The notes under the pieces: generated by a model
The model's database searches: none
What the model was told of the DNA's origin: nothing
What the model saw: only the letters and a program-made list of their open reading frames with translations
Position numbers and translations under genes: made by a program
Source of the DNA: Carallia brachiata
Taxonomy: Eukaryota > Streptophyta > Magnoliopsida > Malpighiales > Rhizophoraceae
Reading direction: 5' to 3'
Assembly (NCBI GenBank): GCA_021464245.1
Contig: JADCRB010000030.1
Location: 2,569,376-2,633,375 of the forward strand
DNA: 64,000 nucleotides
Shown: piece by piece, positions 48,239-60,077 of the stretch
Layout of the letters: each line of letters begins with the position of its first letter
Numbering within the stretch: the first letter of the stretch is position 1

Positions 48239-50269
48239 TAATAAATAAATTTAGCCGTGTTTGGGTTGCGCTGCTTGGGCTATTTGGAACTCTAGCGAGA
48301 CTCGAATTTCCGCTACGTCACGTTTTTACTTATTTACCCCTGGCAATTCTTTGTTCATCACTACAAGGTAAGAAGTTTGCTGAGATCTGATTGGACAATG
48401 TTTTACTAATTATGCTAGGTTTAGGCTCACACAACAAGCCCAACCACCCTAAATTACCTGTAATGAGTTACAGTTTACTGGTGCTAAAATTATCTTTAGA
48501 CTTAAAAAGTTTGAAAGTTGAAATTTGAGTCCTATTAACTAATTCCAAGTAAATTTGGGGTGGTGTTGTATGGCAAATTTTTTAGTCCAATAAAACTTTG
48601 AATGCTAAAGTTAATAGTTAATAATAATCATTAAACTAAAATCATACTTACTAGTTAAATATATTTCTTTTTTAAAATCAAAAGGTACATAGAACGTTTT
48701 ATATATACCATAAAATGAAGTTTTTGTAAAAAGACTACCCTCGAATACTGATTTACTTTTGATGAAGATAGAAAGTTTGAGATTTTTATTAAAAATTACT
48801 GAATTAGTTCTCTTATTTAACTTTTCTTTTATCCGATGTACAAAAGAAAATAATGTTTGCTACGGTAATTATTTTTCGATGCATCAAAATTAAATATAAT
48901 TATTATCTGTTAAACGATATTTAACCACATGAATAACATAAATAGGATTGAGCTTACTAACAGAAAATAAACAATGATGTGCCCATTTTGTATTTGAAAT
49001 TGTAGCTGAATATACTTTCCAAAAACTTCTCGCCTGGTTATATTTTTTGAACTTTGATTTGCCTTCTAAAGTTATTGAACTTTTTTTTCCCCTCATGACA
49101 AATGACCAAAAGCTCAAAAATTTTTTAGCAAATTAGTTGTGAAACTATGCTAGAAAAACTTATAGATTTGACCAAATTCAAGATGCCGCCTCCAAGATCC
49201 ATTCAAAAAAAAAAAAAAAAAACATTGGCATTGAATAAGTTTTTAAATCTAAAAGAATAATAAGTTCAAAAATTTCAACATCAAAGTTTATTCTAGTTAA
49301 GAATGACTTGTAAGTTAAAGTGCAGAATGAAATTTAATTATCACTCAAGTTTAGAATTACTCACCTTAAATTTTAAACTTAAACTTGGTGATTACTAGAT
49401 TATAGATAGTGAATAATCAGTCATTATCAACATAAACTTCAACTCCACTAAAAAAAAGGAAAAAAAAATATAAACCTCAGCCTCCATATGAGACAACAAT
49501 TCGAGAACTACGTCGTTTGGGATCTACTACTTCATCAATTATATTTTCATTTTTTGGGGTCAGATTTTACAGGAAATGCATACCAAGAAACGGCGAATTA
49601 CCAGTACCACATAGCAATCTAAAAGGAGGTTTTCCAGCGTAGTACCAAAAACTGAATGATATGGGACCGCGAATTTGGCGTTAGTGTAGGTGACGCCGCA
49701 ACTATTACGGTGACAAAAAGCCGTCAATTAATTAATTGAGGAGACTATTATTTGGTTTTTTTATTTTTTTTCCTGATGTGAAGCTGATGATGCGTATTGT
49801 AGTTCTATACTATTTGGTGACATATGTAGTTTTATACCATTAAACCCAGCAAACCTTCGGCCTATGTTGTCCACTAATTGGAGCCCATTTTTCTTGTTTT
49901 GTCACCTTTTTTCGTTTTTGGGGATGTATGGCCCAAAATATTTTGCGGACTATCCAATTCTTGCAACAGAAATTGGGCCTTTCACTGGCAATCCATTAGA
50001 TATGTCACACAAAGCTACAAACACGGACCATATTGGCTGGGATTTTTCAAGTTTGTTGGACAATGGGCATCAAAAGGCCAGTCCCGGATAGCGTTGGGCC
50101 CATTTTCTCAAAAAAAGTCTCTGGTAAAAAAAATATATATAGAGTCAGCAGAGCTTTTTATATCTCATAAATCTAGTTGAGAGTTGTGACACGCCCGCTA
50201 AAATCTTTTGTTCCTAAATATTAGTGATTTTATGTATTATTAAAGTTAACAACATTGGTCTTTGACGTA
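48239..50269. other. Block B spacer, no gene
   Basis: The first about 410 bp copy the LARP1 upstream region. The site at about 48645-48660 is the empty target of the block A Harbinger-like element. No coding region is supported. Confidence 0.6.
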
Positions 50270-50510
50270 AAGTCCCTCAATTAATAATCATAGAAACATT
50301 CAAAAGGTAAGAAAAAGGTCGATTGACAAAGTCCACAACGATTGGCCTTAAGATATTGTCCACTAATAATCATGGAAGCATTCAACGGGAAAGAAAAATG
50401 TAGATTTGGTTTGCGAACGATTGGTCTTAAGGCACTGTCCCTCAATCAACAAGCAAAAAAGCGTTTTCAACGGGAAAGAAAAAAGTAGATGTCGGTTGCG
50501 AACTGTCAGC
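50270..50510. repeat. Minisatellite, three units of about 80 bp
   Basis: Same unit as 41035-41215, with one extra diverged unit. Starts near AGTCCCTCAATTAATAATC and ends before TGAATTATTGAAATATATTT. Confidence 0.65.
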
Positions 50511-53500
50511 TGATTGAATTATTGAAATATATTTTTTAGGCGAGGAAGGAAAAATTTTGGTATTTATATTTTAATAATTATATTTGGTATATATATTGGG
50601 GTAGATTTATTCATTTTTATAATAAAATTAATAAAATATGATATAATAAATTAATACATAATTTTTTATTATTTTATTACAAAAATAATAAGTATTGTTA
50701 AAAAAATAATTAAATTCGTCATAAAAAAATACATTATATATATACTATATATATACGAGTGTATGTATATAAAACTGAATATTAATAAAATATGTCAGAA
50801 ATGTGTGGGACCGATTGATTAATTATAAGTTATGGTCTAGTTCATGTTCCAGTAATGTCTCCCTCAGAGGCTAAAAACCGTTGCCATTAGACCTATGTTT
50901 TGATGTTAATAACGTCTTTCATAGGGAAGTCTTGTGGTTTTTTTTTTCGATAAAAATATATTATAAATATATTAATTATTATACTTATAAATTGAAAACA
51001 AAGTCATCGGTTTCTATTCTTATTTAACTAATTTTTATAAAGAGAATTTATTATTTGAACACTGTTGAATTAGAGTAGATTTTTCTACATCTGACCACGT
51101 TATTAAAAAATATTGAATTCATAACACGCAGGTTACAATAATTTTGGAAACGAAAAGTATTACTGTAGGGACTCAAAATCCAGTTTTAGCAAAAAGGACA
51201 CAATAAATTACCACTATGTTATTATTTCACGCGGTTATGTCTTGTGAATGCATATTATGCTGGTTTAGGAAAAAAAAATCAGTCAGCCTCAAATACAAAT
51301 TTCTTTGTTCTTCAATGCATTGGAAATTACGAACTTTTTTTTCAAATTAGTTAGAGAATTCGGAGCTGCACTTTTTATCTCCACACTTATTTTATACAAA
51401 ATTATTTCTGAGAATGTGAAATCTAAAACAAAGGGTTTCCAAAAAAATTTTATGTAGAATAAATATAGAGCAAAAAGTATAGCTCGCTATCAATTAGTCC
51501 TAATCATCATAATGGCTATGCATGTAAAGTCCAAGTTGTTTATTTGTATAGTAAAATGGTGGTTATTTTATTAAATTTTAACGCATCTTGTTTAAAATAT
51601 ACACTTTATATAATAAAATGATAATTATTTACATCTTAATTTTAATTTTGTAAAAAAAAATAATAAATAAAATATTTCTCGGATGCTATTCGGGTGTACC
51701 AATCATGGTACAACTAGCGCCACGCTATTTATAAATCCTCTGTCCAAATTTTTGTCCTCGTAAACAGTGATTAAATTTTAAATTTTAAATTTTAAACTTT
51801 GAAGTTTTAAATTTTAATTTAAAAAATGAATATAAATTTATGAAAATATAAAAAATTACTTTTATTATGTAATTTATAATACAAAGAACTTCTTAATAAA
51901 TAAACAAAAAATTTATGAGCAGGCTTGAATCAATTATGCAACTCAATTATGATTGAGCGCAGTGCAACACTCACAATAATCTCGCCAACCAGTTTGGGGG
52001 AGTGAGATATGAAAGATATAATATGTGCAAGCGGACATCTAGAGTCTGAGTTTGTCATCTCATCTATAACTCAACAATATGTGGAGGATAGTGGCAGATG
52101 AAAATGCCAGTTTCATGGACAGCGAATTGGAAGTTAGCTGGATTTATGTGAAAGAAAAAAGGCCAAATATTTCTTGAATTATGTTGAAATGATCATGATG
52201 AGTGCCCTGATGAAAATGATTGAGATCATACGCAATCTTGGACGATTCAAAATTCCAAATTGCTGTGATTTGAAAAAAAAATAAAATTTGAGAAAAAGAA
52301 GACAAACTCAGTCAATTCGACTAGGTATCGAGAAAGATGGTTTGATTCGAGAATATAAAACAAATGAAGACAAGGTGGGGTATTTGCCCATCTACCAGGG
52401 AATTTTAATAAACAAGTAGAGATATGACGGACGGCGTGATTGGATGAGAGTTTAAATGGACGAAGGAATTTCATTGGTTCATGTGGTCTGAGCTGGATGA
52501 TGGTCCATCAATTGGTCCCCCCTCTGTTGCAGTTTTGCAATATTTTTTTTTGGAGCTTTGCTATGTAATTTCGATCTTAGTAATTAAATAGTCACGTAAT
52601 TGATATTCAATAATTTATTTATTTATATATATTTCAATCATACAATAATTTATATTATTTTATTATCAATTAAATATTATTATTTAATATTTTTCACTTC
52701 TTTTTTGTTTGAAGATACCTGTTTATTTTTTTTAAAAAAATATTAAGTTATAAATTATATAATAAAAATAAACATTTAAAATAAGAAATTAAGTTTTAAC
52801 GGTATCCCTAAAAGCGATGCCTGATTATCTTGTACGCAACTAAACTAATCTAACTCTCAATTAGCCTAAGAGCTACGTACTCGAAGCTTTCACATTTCAT
52901 GATGGAGACGATGTCTGAAGTCTGAACCCGTGACTCTACGGTTCTACCCTATTAGAGATTTTTAGTGGTGGCCACTGATAAATTTTTAAACTAATTAATT
53001 AATGGCGTAGAAATGACTCTTAAAAAAAGGAGTCAGGTAAATTTAATACCGAACATCAGAGAGGGAAAAAATTTAAGAGATACAATAAAAATGGAAAATT
53101 TTTAAATCAGTTTTATGAGATATGAAATTAGTATTTAATCTATTGAGAATAATATTTCGATAATAATAAAATTACAACAAAATAATATAGTCAGTTGACT
53201 AATTGAAACTTAAAAAAAAAATAAATTTGTTGTTAGAGATCATTCAATGAATTCCATAACTAATTTATTATTATTAAAATTAAGTTGTACAGTGAAACTC
53301 TTAATTTATTAAAAAAAAGTATATTTAATAGTCACATTGATTATAAGAATGTTTGTTAATTTTATTTTTTTTAAATAAAATTTATTTGTGATTTTACATT
53401 ATATAAGTTTATTTTTTTATTTTTTATTTTAAATAAACTTTATTCATGATGTAAAATTATGAATAAATTATACTCATTTTTTAAGAGTCAAAATAGAAAT

Positions 53501-53902
53501 CTTTATATGAAATAATGTTATATATATTTTACAAAAATCGTGTTATGAAATATCTGAAATTTATAATTATAAAAAAAATTATCCACTTGTATAATGCTAT
53601 TAAACTAAAAGAGAAAAAAAGTTGGTATTTCTTTTATAATTATAAATTTTATAATATTTTATAATATAATTTTTATAATATATACTATTACTCTAATAAT
53701 ACTTGAATGAAAAAAATAAAAAAAAAATTGTGTTTGGTTCATATTAAATGAAAGCGTAGGTAAAATCACTGGCTCACTGCCTGTCCATCCATAAATTGCC
53801 CAGTCCCACCCCACCACACTCCCTTGCTCTTTGAAAGTGTTCAAGAAGGGGTGCAGAGAGAGAGAGAGAGAGAGAGAGAGCGGTTTTAGTATAGCAAATT
53901 AA
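50511..53902. other. Block B spacer and PIP2 pseudogene upstream region
   Basis: No gene. Two stretches, about 50550-50790 and 50950-51870, have no match in block A and are AT-rich without ends I can define. 52174-53902 matches 42634-44370, including the GA tract before the aquaporin start. Confidence 0.5.
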
Positions 53903-54864
53903 TGGCAAGGAAGTGGGGAAGGAGGGCAGCCACAGCCACCATGGAAAGGACTACGAAGACCCACCACCAGCTCCTTTGCTGGACATAGGAGCTATTCAGA
54001 TGGTCTTTTCACAGAGCTATAATCGCAGAGTTTGTTGCCACCCTTCTGTTCCTTTATGTGGGTGTGGCCACTATTATTGGTAACAAGCACCAAATTGCGA
54101 CTGACCCTCGCCCTTGTGCTGGTGTTGGCCTTCTCGGTATTTCCTGGGCCCTTGGGGCATGATTTTCATTCTTGTTTACTGCACTGCTGGCATCTCTGGT
54201 ACTGCTCCTTCTCCCTCCAATTCCCTTCTTTGATTAATATTATTGATGTTAAAGAGTATAAATTTTAAATTTTATAAAATAAGATCTGTTTGTAATTATC
54301 TGTTTGAACTTTAAATTAGAGAGTTTAGTCTATATTTTATTTACACGGTACTAATCATTTTACAGTGATCTTTTATATATAAATTTGTCCAATTTCAATC
54401 AAATTTTAACAACAAGTGTCAAGAGGTTTATTAAATGTATGAAGTCTCATGTAACAATATATGCCCTTTCCTAAACTTCCGTAACCTGGTCCACGGAGAT
54501 GCTGTTCTCTTTGACTAATCTTCTCTGAAATTTCATATGCTTGAACTTGAAATAAAGGGGGCCACATTAATCCAGCGGTGACGTTCGGGCTCTTCTTGGC
54601 AAGAAAAGTGTCACTGGTGCGAGCAGTGGCCTACATGGTGGCCCAATGTCTTGGCGCTATATGCGGCGTTGGTCTTGTGAAGGCATTAATGAAGGATCCC
54701 TATAACTTACACGGCGGAGGTAATAACTCTGTTGAGGCTGGCTACTCGAAAGGTGTCGCCGTGGGAGCTGAGATCATTGGCACTTTTGTTCTTGTCTACA
54801 CCGTCTTCTCCGCCACCGACCCTAAACGGAAGGCCCGCGACTCCCACGTTCCTGTAAGTAGCTA

Positions 54865-54920
<56 letters not shown>

Positions 54921-55751
54921 CACTAACCAACAAGATTACAATAAAGTGATATGGATTAAATATTTGTAATTATAAAAAAAATTATTAAATATTATTTATT
55001 AATTATATACAAAATTATTATAATTTAAAATTTAATTATGTAATAATAAATCACGTATATGTAAAGCTTTTTAAACAAAGTTGAGGGGCAACAAAGAATG
55101 CTGATGTGATGTATGGTGATGGGGGTTTTACAATTTGCTGTGGTTCAGATTTTGGCTCCCTTGCCCATTGGGTTTGCTGTGTTTACGGTTCATCTGGCTA
55201 CAATTCCAATCACTGGCACGGGCATCAACCCTGCTAGGAGCTTTGGTGCTGCTGTATTTACAACAAGAAATCTGTCTGGGATGATCATGTACGTCCATCT
55301 CCATATGACTACTCCATCTCATTAACTAATATTTAATGAGTTTTGGATGCTTTATATTTTTATTTACTTCTTAGTGAGTCTAATTAAATAGATATAGTAT
55401 AAATTTACAAGTAAATTATATTTTTAAAAAAGTGAGCCAAATAAAAAAATTTTTGAATTTATTTTTTGGATTAGACATGTGCACATGAAATAGCATTGTT
55501 AAAACGGTAGTAATCACTCGTTTTGATCGTTGTATTGCTTGGACTTTAGTTAAAGCATAATTAATTGAAATTTAATTTGATTCGGGCCTTTTATTTTTAT
55601 GTGTGTATTCATTCTTGAGGTTGAGCAGTGGATTTTCTGGGTCGGGCCATTTGCTGGAGCTCTGGCTGCGGCTATATACTATCAATTCGTACTGAGAGCA
55701 GGAGCTGTGAAAGCTTTGGGATCCTTCCGTAGCAACCCCATCAATAATTAA
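53903..55751 (+). pseudogene. PIP2 aquaporin pseudogene
   Basis: A clear copy of 44371-46344 with the same exon layout. Exon 1 loses one base in the second or third codon (ATGGCAAGG versus ATGGCGAAGG), two bases near the MGEL motif and one base in the helix 2 region (CTTGGGGCATG versus CTTGGTGGCATG). A 6-base deletion removes two residues in loop A. Exon 3 loses one base (GCTGCTGTATTT versus GCTGCTGTGATTT). Exon 2 with the first NPA motif, and exon 4 with ALGSFRSN, stay open. It also has Leu at the helix 2 filter position. With several net frameshifts it cannot encode a full channel. Confidence 0.9.
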
Positions 55752-56919
55752 GTAGACAAGTTGGGAAACGTTTATCCCTTTAGCTTTGTTATTTACGTCT
55801 GGTGAATGTAGAACTTTCGTTACTATTAAGTGCACTGCCCTGCTGCTTGTTTATTGAAAGTGATGACTCTATGGCCAAGGAATGGCGACAATAATAATAA
55901 AAATAGAATAATAATAATAAAAGCCAGTAAGAACAAAAAGAGACTGGTTAATGCATGGTAACATTGTATCAAATGCAAACAGCGTGGTTCCCAGGAAGTC
56001 CGCTTCAGGGCCATCCATATAACAGCATTAATGTCTCAGCATTTCGTGTTGTTGAAGGTGCGTGTGCAAATTTATTTTAGTCGGTAGCAGCCACTTCAGC
56101 ACCAACCACCCGCAAACTAAAAGCTGTCAAGAGGATTTTTTTTTTTTTTTTTTTTTTCACAAAATTAGAGTTTAAATTTTAAATCTCTTAATATGAGGTA
56201 CATCTTATATTACTTCAACAAAATTAGATCCTTACAATTCTTATTTTCTACAAGCACTAGCCAGAATTTTCAATGTCAAGGCATTTTATTTTCAAAAATT
56301 TATTCCAAACAAGATATTATTACTGGGGACTAGTTTCGGAGAGTGTCAAAAACATCTATTTGAATTGTATACAAGAGAAATGCTTAGAAATGCTTGATAG
56401 AAATAAGTTTTTAATACGAGAATGACGTAGATCTAAAAAGTATACTTACGATCGTTTGTCATATCGATGTGCAACCAATCAAAATGATTTAACGTCACTC
56501 TACTGGAAAATCCCCCATCCATATAATAGAACCTATAGACAATTATTCCCCATTAATAAGGTCAGTTGTAAGAAGCTAGCCAATAACTCCATCGCATCTA
56601 TCATAGACCCACGGAGGGTAGAAGAGAAAAGTGGAAGCGGGCAACACATTGCCAGAGATCTGCCACAAGAAAGAGGTCCAAGCCACAGCAGATCAAAGTT
56701 GCCGAAAAGGATTGAAAACCATCGACTTGGGCTTTGGCCCCATTTAATCGGACGGCGTATTGCCTTTCCTGGGCTGGGCCACGTACAGTCCCTCGTCTCG
56801 ACAAGCTACAACTACAAACCCAGCAAATAGGATGAAACGAAACTATCAGGACTCCGGGGAAAGATGAGACTTGCCAACAGTTGCCATAATGTTCCATTTT
56901 GGGAAGGAAGGACAACAAT
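55752..56919. other. Spacer between PIP2 pseudogene and the USP-like gene
   Basis: No gene. Contains a poly-T tract near 56136-56157. The right half is probably the USP 3' UTR and flank. Confidence 0.5.
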
Positions 56920-59016
56920 TTACAATGGCAAAAGTAAGACGGGGCAGGGAATGAACTCAGCCAGTAGATTTGCATCCACATGCTTCGAATGGATCGCTTC
57001 CATGCTTATGACAACCAGATCCAAGTTTAGGTCATCAGCAACCTCGCCAATGATGGCCGTGGGCTTATTCCCTTCCCCTAGTCGCTCCAACAATGTGAAT
57101 TCCTGGAATCCACCTGTAAATTTGTGTAACATGTTTCAGCAACTTTATCAATCTAAATTTTCTAGGCTTATCAGATAACACAATTCAGATTAACACACAA
57201 ACTCAGAGGAAAATGCAAGAGACCCTTTCTTCATCAGCAGACAGATTAGCTGCCCATCTTGTCGCTATTTTTCTCTTTACGGGCGTTGCACGTGCTTGTG
57301 CAAACATGCAAACATGCATTCTGTATATTTGTTGTAGAATTGGCTTGTCAGTTATAAAGGGTGTTTCAGTGCACGACACCTCCACATCATAGGTCTAGGA
57401 AGTAGTAGACCTTCGGGTCACAATGAAGTAACCCTACACTCAGCCAAGACTCACCCTTCATTTTCTCCCTCGATTGAAGTGAGGTAATACTTGTCTGGTT
57501 GCCTACTGCTAACAATTGCATTACAGTCAATCATCTACTCTTAGCTACAAACAAGACAGGTTCCACCGCCAATATACACTAATACCCAGCCTAATTCATC
57601 AGCTTTGTGGGATCACGCAAACCTTCAGAGAGATGCCAGCGGATGCTAGACACTTGGGTATCATGCTCCGGCCGTGACTCCTTCTGGCTCTCATCAATTA
57701 CTGTGAGAAAAAAAAAAAAAAGAGTTCATTGTTTCATCAAGTATAGCATCAGATAAGGCCAGTGCAAGGAAAATGTGGCACCACTATCCAATAGATTCAA
57801 CATTGTACAGGGAAAACGCATGAAAACAGACCAGTGTGGGCTTACCTACAACTGTTATGTCAGCCCCGTACTTCTTTGCCAATGCAGTGGCAGTTGCAGC
57901 CGCCTGTTAGACGATCAATAAGTAATGAGTGAACTGAACTACGTAATAATAAAAAGCAATCAAGTGGACTACTAAATCTACAAGGCCCAGCAGAACAACA
58001 TTCCATAGTCGAAAATATGTTCAAAGCAAGCTACTGATTTCTCTTTACAATGGCACCAGCAAGTAATACATCTTGACTAAACACAAAGAACAAAGAGGCA
58101 GCCAGAATATATGAGCAGCAATGAATCAGAAAAATCATAAACTAACAATCTCTATACACAGAAGCACATAAAAAAAAGCAAAAAGCTGAAAGGACTCTTC
58201 AATAGTTCCTTTTTTTTTTTTTTTTTTCGCTTTTTTGTGCCCCCGGATGGTGGGGTGGCTTTGTTGCTAAATGAAGTAACAAAAAAGGCACTTTGTGGTG
58301 CTTTATCTTTAACAAGAAGGCAGAAAGCTCACCTGTCTCGTTCCCTCAGAAAGATAAGGATTCGTATCCGTGATAGGCAAAAGCAGATGCTTGAATTGAG
58401 TAAAGGCATCTGCAGGTAAACTGACTTCGGATTCTTGTGGCTGAGCCTTAACTGTTAAAACAATCAAAGCACCCACGAAGCACTGACACTAAATCCTCAA
58501 TCACCAAATAAAATGAACACAAAACTGAAAAATGCCAAAACAGATTGCAATCATCTTTCAGGCTAAAAATAAAACCCCACTTATCCAAAATTCAATTAAG
58601 CAGCTCCAGACAACATAAAACCTCAGGCTCCACATCGAAAATGAAAACGTTTGAAATTTTTCACAATTATTTTTAAAATGATTCCCACAAGTAACCCATT
58701 TTAAAGATTGCCTTTTTATTTTCGAAAATCTGAAAAATCTGGCAGTGGGGGAAAGCTCGAAACTTGGGGCTGTGAAATTTACTTTTATGTCCGATTCTGC
58801 GGAGTTTGGGAGACACGGCGAGTTCCCGGGCCTTGGGGTGGCGAAGATAAGACGGAGAGAGAGCTAAAGAAGCGAAGATTGAGTAGTAACAGTAATAGAA
58901 AACGACAGCGATGATGGAGAAGAAGAAGAATTGAGGAAGAAAGCCTTAGTCTTAGGGTGAATATTAGTGGAAGAATCAACAGGAACAGCAATCAAACAAT
59001 GAGAGAACTGCGCCAT
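56920..59016 (-). CDS. USP-like protein (HUP fold), probable plastid protein, frame break in exon 1
   Basis: This gene encodes a protein of about 227 residues resembling plant universal stress protein-like / adenine-nucleotide alpha-hydrolase fold proteins. Function is unknown. Exons: 59016-58783, 58451-58333, 57903-57846, 57700-57623 and 57113-56920, all GT-AG. Conserved parts: FKHLLLPITDTNPYLSEGTR, AAATATALAKKYGADITVV, IDESQKESRPEH, RLGEGNKPTAIIGEVADDLN, LDLVVISMEAIHSKHVDANL, ending CPVLLLPL. The Ser-rich N-terminus suggests a plastid transit peptide. As sequenced, exon 1 meets TAG at 58866-58864, while the continuing coding frame (SYLRHPKARELAVSPKLRR) is shifted by one. Exon 1 is one base short modulo 3 and the shift lies in or next to a T run. 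Block B starts inside intron 4, so exon 5 is duplicated at 47554. Confidence 0.8.
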
Positions 59017-60077
59017 GGACAGAGCAGTGTAAAGGCACATGGGGAGCCGGGGAAGATTGGGGCAATGGTGATGGGGGCTGTACTCAAGTTTGCTTCCAGA
59101 AACCTCAAGAGAAGAACTTTGGCTCTGATGCGCATTGACGTTGATGAGCTCGTGTATTCTTTGCTGGACCTTTCTTTGTTTGGACCGCTCGATCAAATCA
59201 ACACAAAAGATTCCCCTCTTTTTTTTTCCCAAGCGACGTAGTATTGTTCGGATTTTGGGAGTTGAAGAAGATACTAGCATAATGCTGCAATAATTATATT
59301 TGCTAAGGAGGAAAAAAAAACCCAAAAAATAACTATTCGAGTCTTTTTTTTTTTTTTTTTGTAAAATTGTTCAAGTCTATTTGATGGATTGTATGGCCAT
59401 ATATAATTCTTAAATTAGGTTTAGATTATTAGAAAGTTATGAGAAAGAATAATATGAGAAAATAAAATTGTTTAGATTAATAAAAAATTATAAAAATATT
59501 ATGAAAAATTTGTGAAAAGTAAAAATTAATTATTCATTTTCTTTTTTACTCATTTTCCAATAAGGTTATACCAGCTAGTGTTACCCTAAAATCAATAGAT
59601 AGTGTTTGGTAGAAGAATCAAAACAGAGATGCTGGAGCTTTTCTTATGATCTGAATCCTTGGGCTTTTCCTGTTAATCTGTAATCAGCAATTATTACAAA
59701 GAACCAGCCAGGTCTACATAAACACGATGAAGGTATTTGTGGTTCAAACTGGATCGATGAATGATCCATGTATCTAATAACATTCGATTCGTAGGCAAAC
59801 TACACAGAGAACAAGCTAAGCTTATTCCAAAGACCCTCACCTCCAGGAGTTTGCACTCGAAATGAAACACTAGTATATTCATCGTACCTGTTCTGGTCAA
59901 GAGATATTTACAACCGGAGCGTAAAATGATGCTACAAAGAAAATAAAAGGAAAGATAGGGAAGCATAGACCGGTGATGCTTCAAAATTGTAGTCTAACTG
60001 CACCTGAATATATGGACTAAGGGGTTTGGAAAAACCCCAATAAGTGAAGAGATCAGAAAAAAGTAGGCCAAAAAAAA
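59017..60077. other. Intergenic between USP-like and aspartyl protease genes
   Basis: The left part is the USP upstream region with poly-T tracts near 59217-59228 and 59345-59360. About 59400-59570 is AT-rich and resembles the MITE-like repeats of 26-31 kb. About 59690-60077 is probably the 3' UTR of the protease gene. Confidence 0.5.

Larger units (their letters stand above)
48239..57389. repeat. Tandem segmental duplication, block B (PIP2 pseudogene, USP gene 3' end)
   Basis: Second copy of 36709-48024. It lacks the two transposons of block A but has its own inserts (about 50550-50790 and 50950-51870) and one extra minisatellite unit. It ends inside intron 4 of the USP-like gene. Confidence 0.92.

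Noticed and set aside
54032..55325. Aquaporin-like short frames as real small genes
   Set aside because: They are exons of a PIP2 pseudogene with several net frameshifts.
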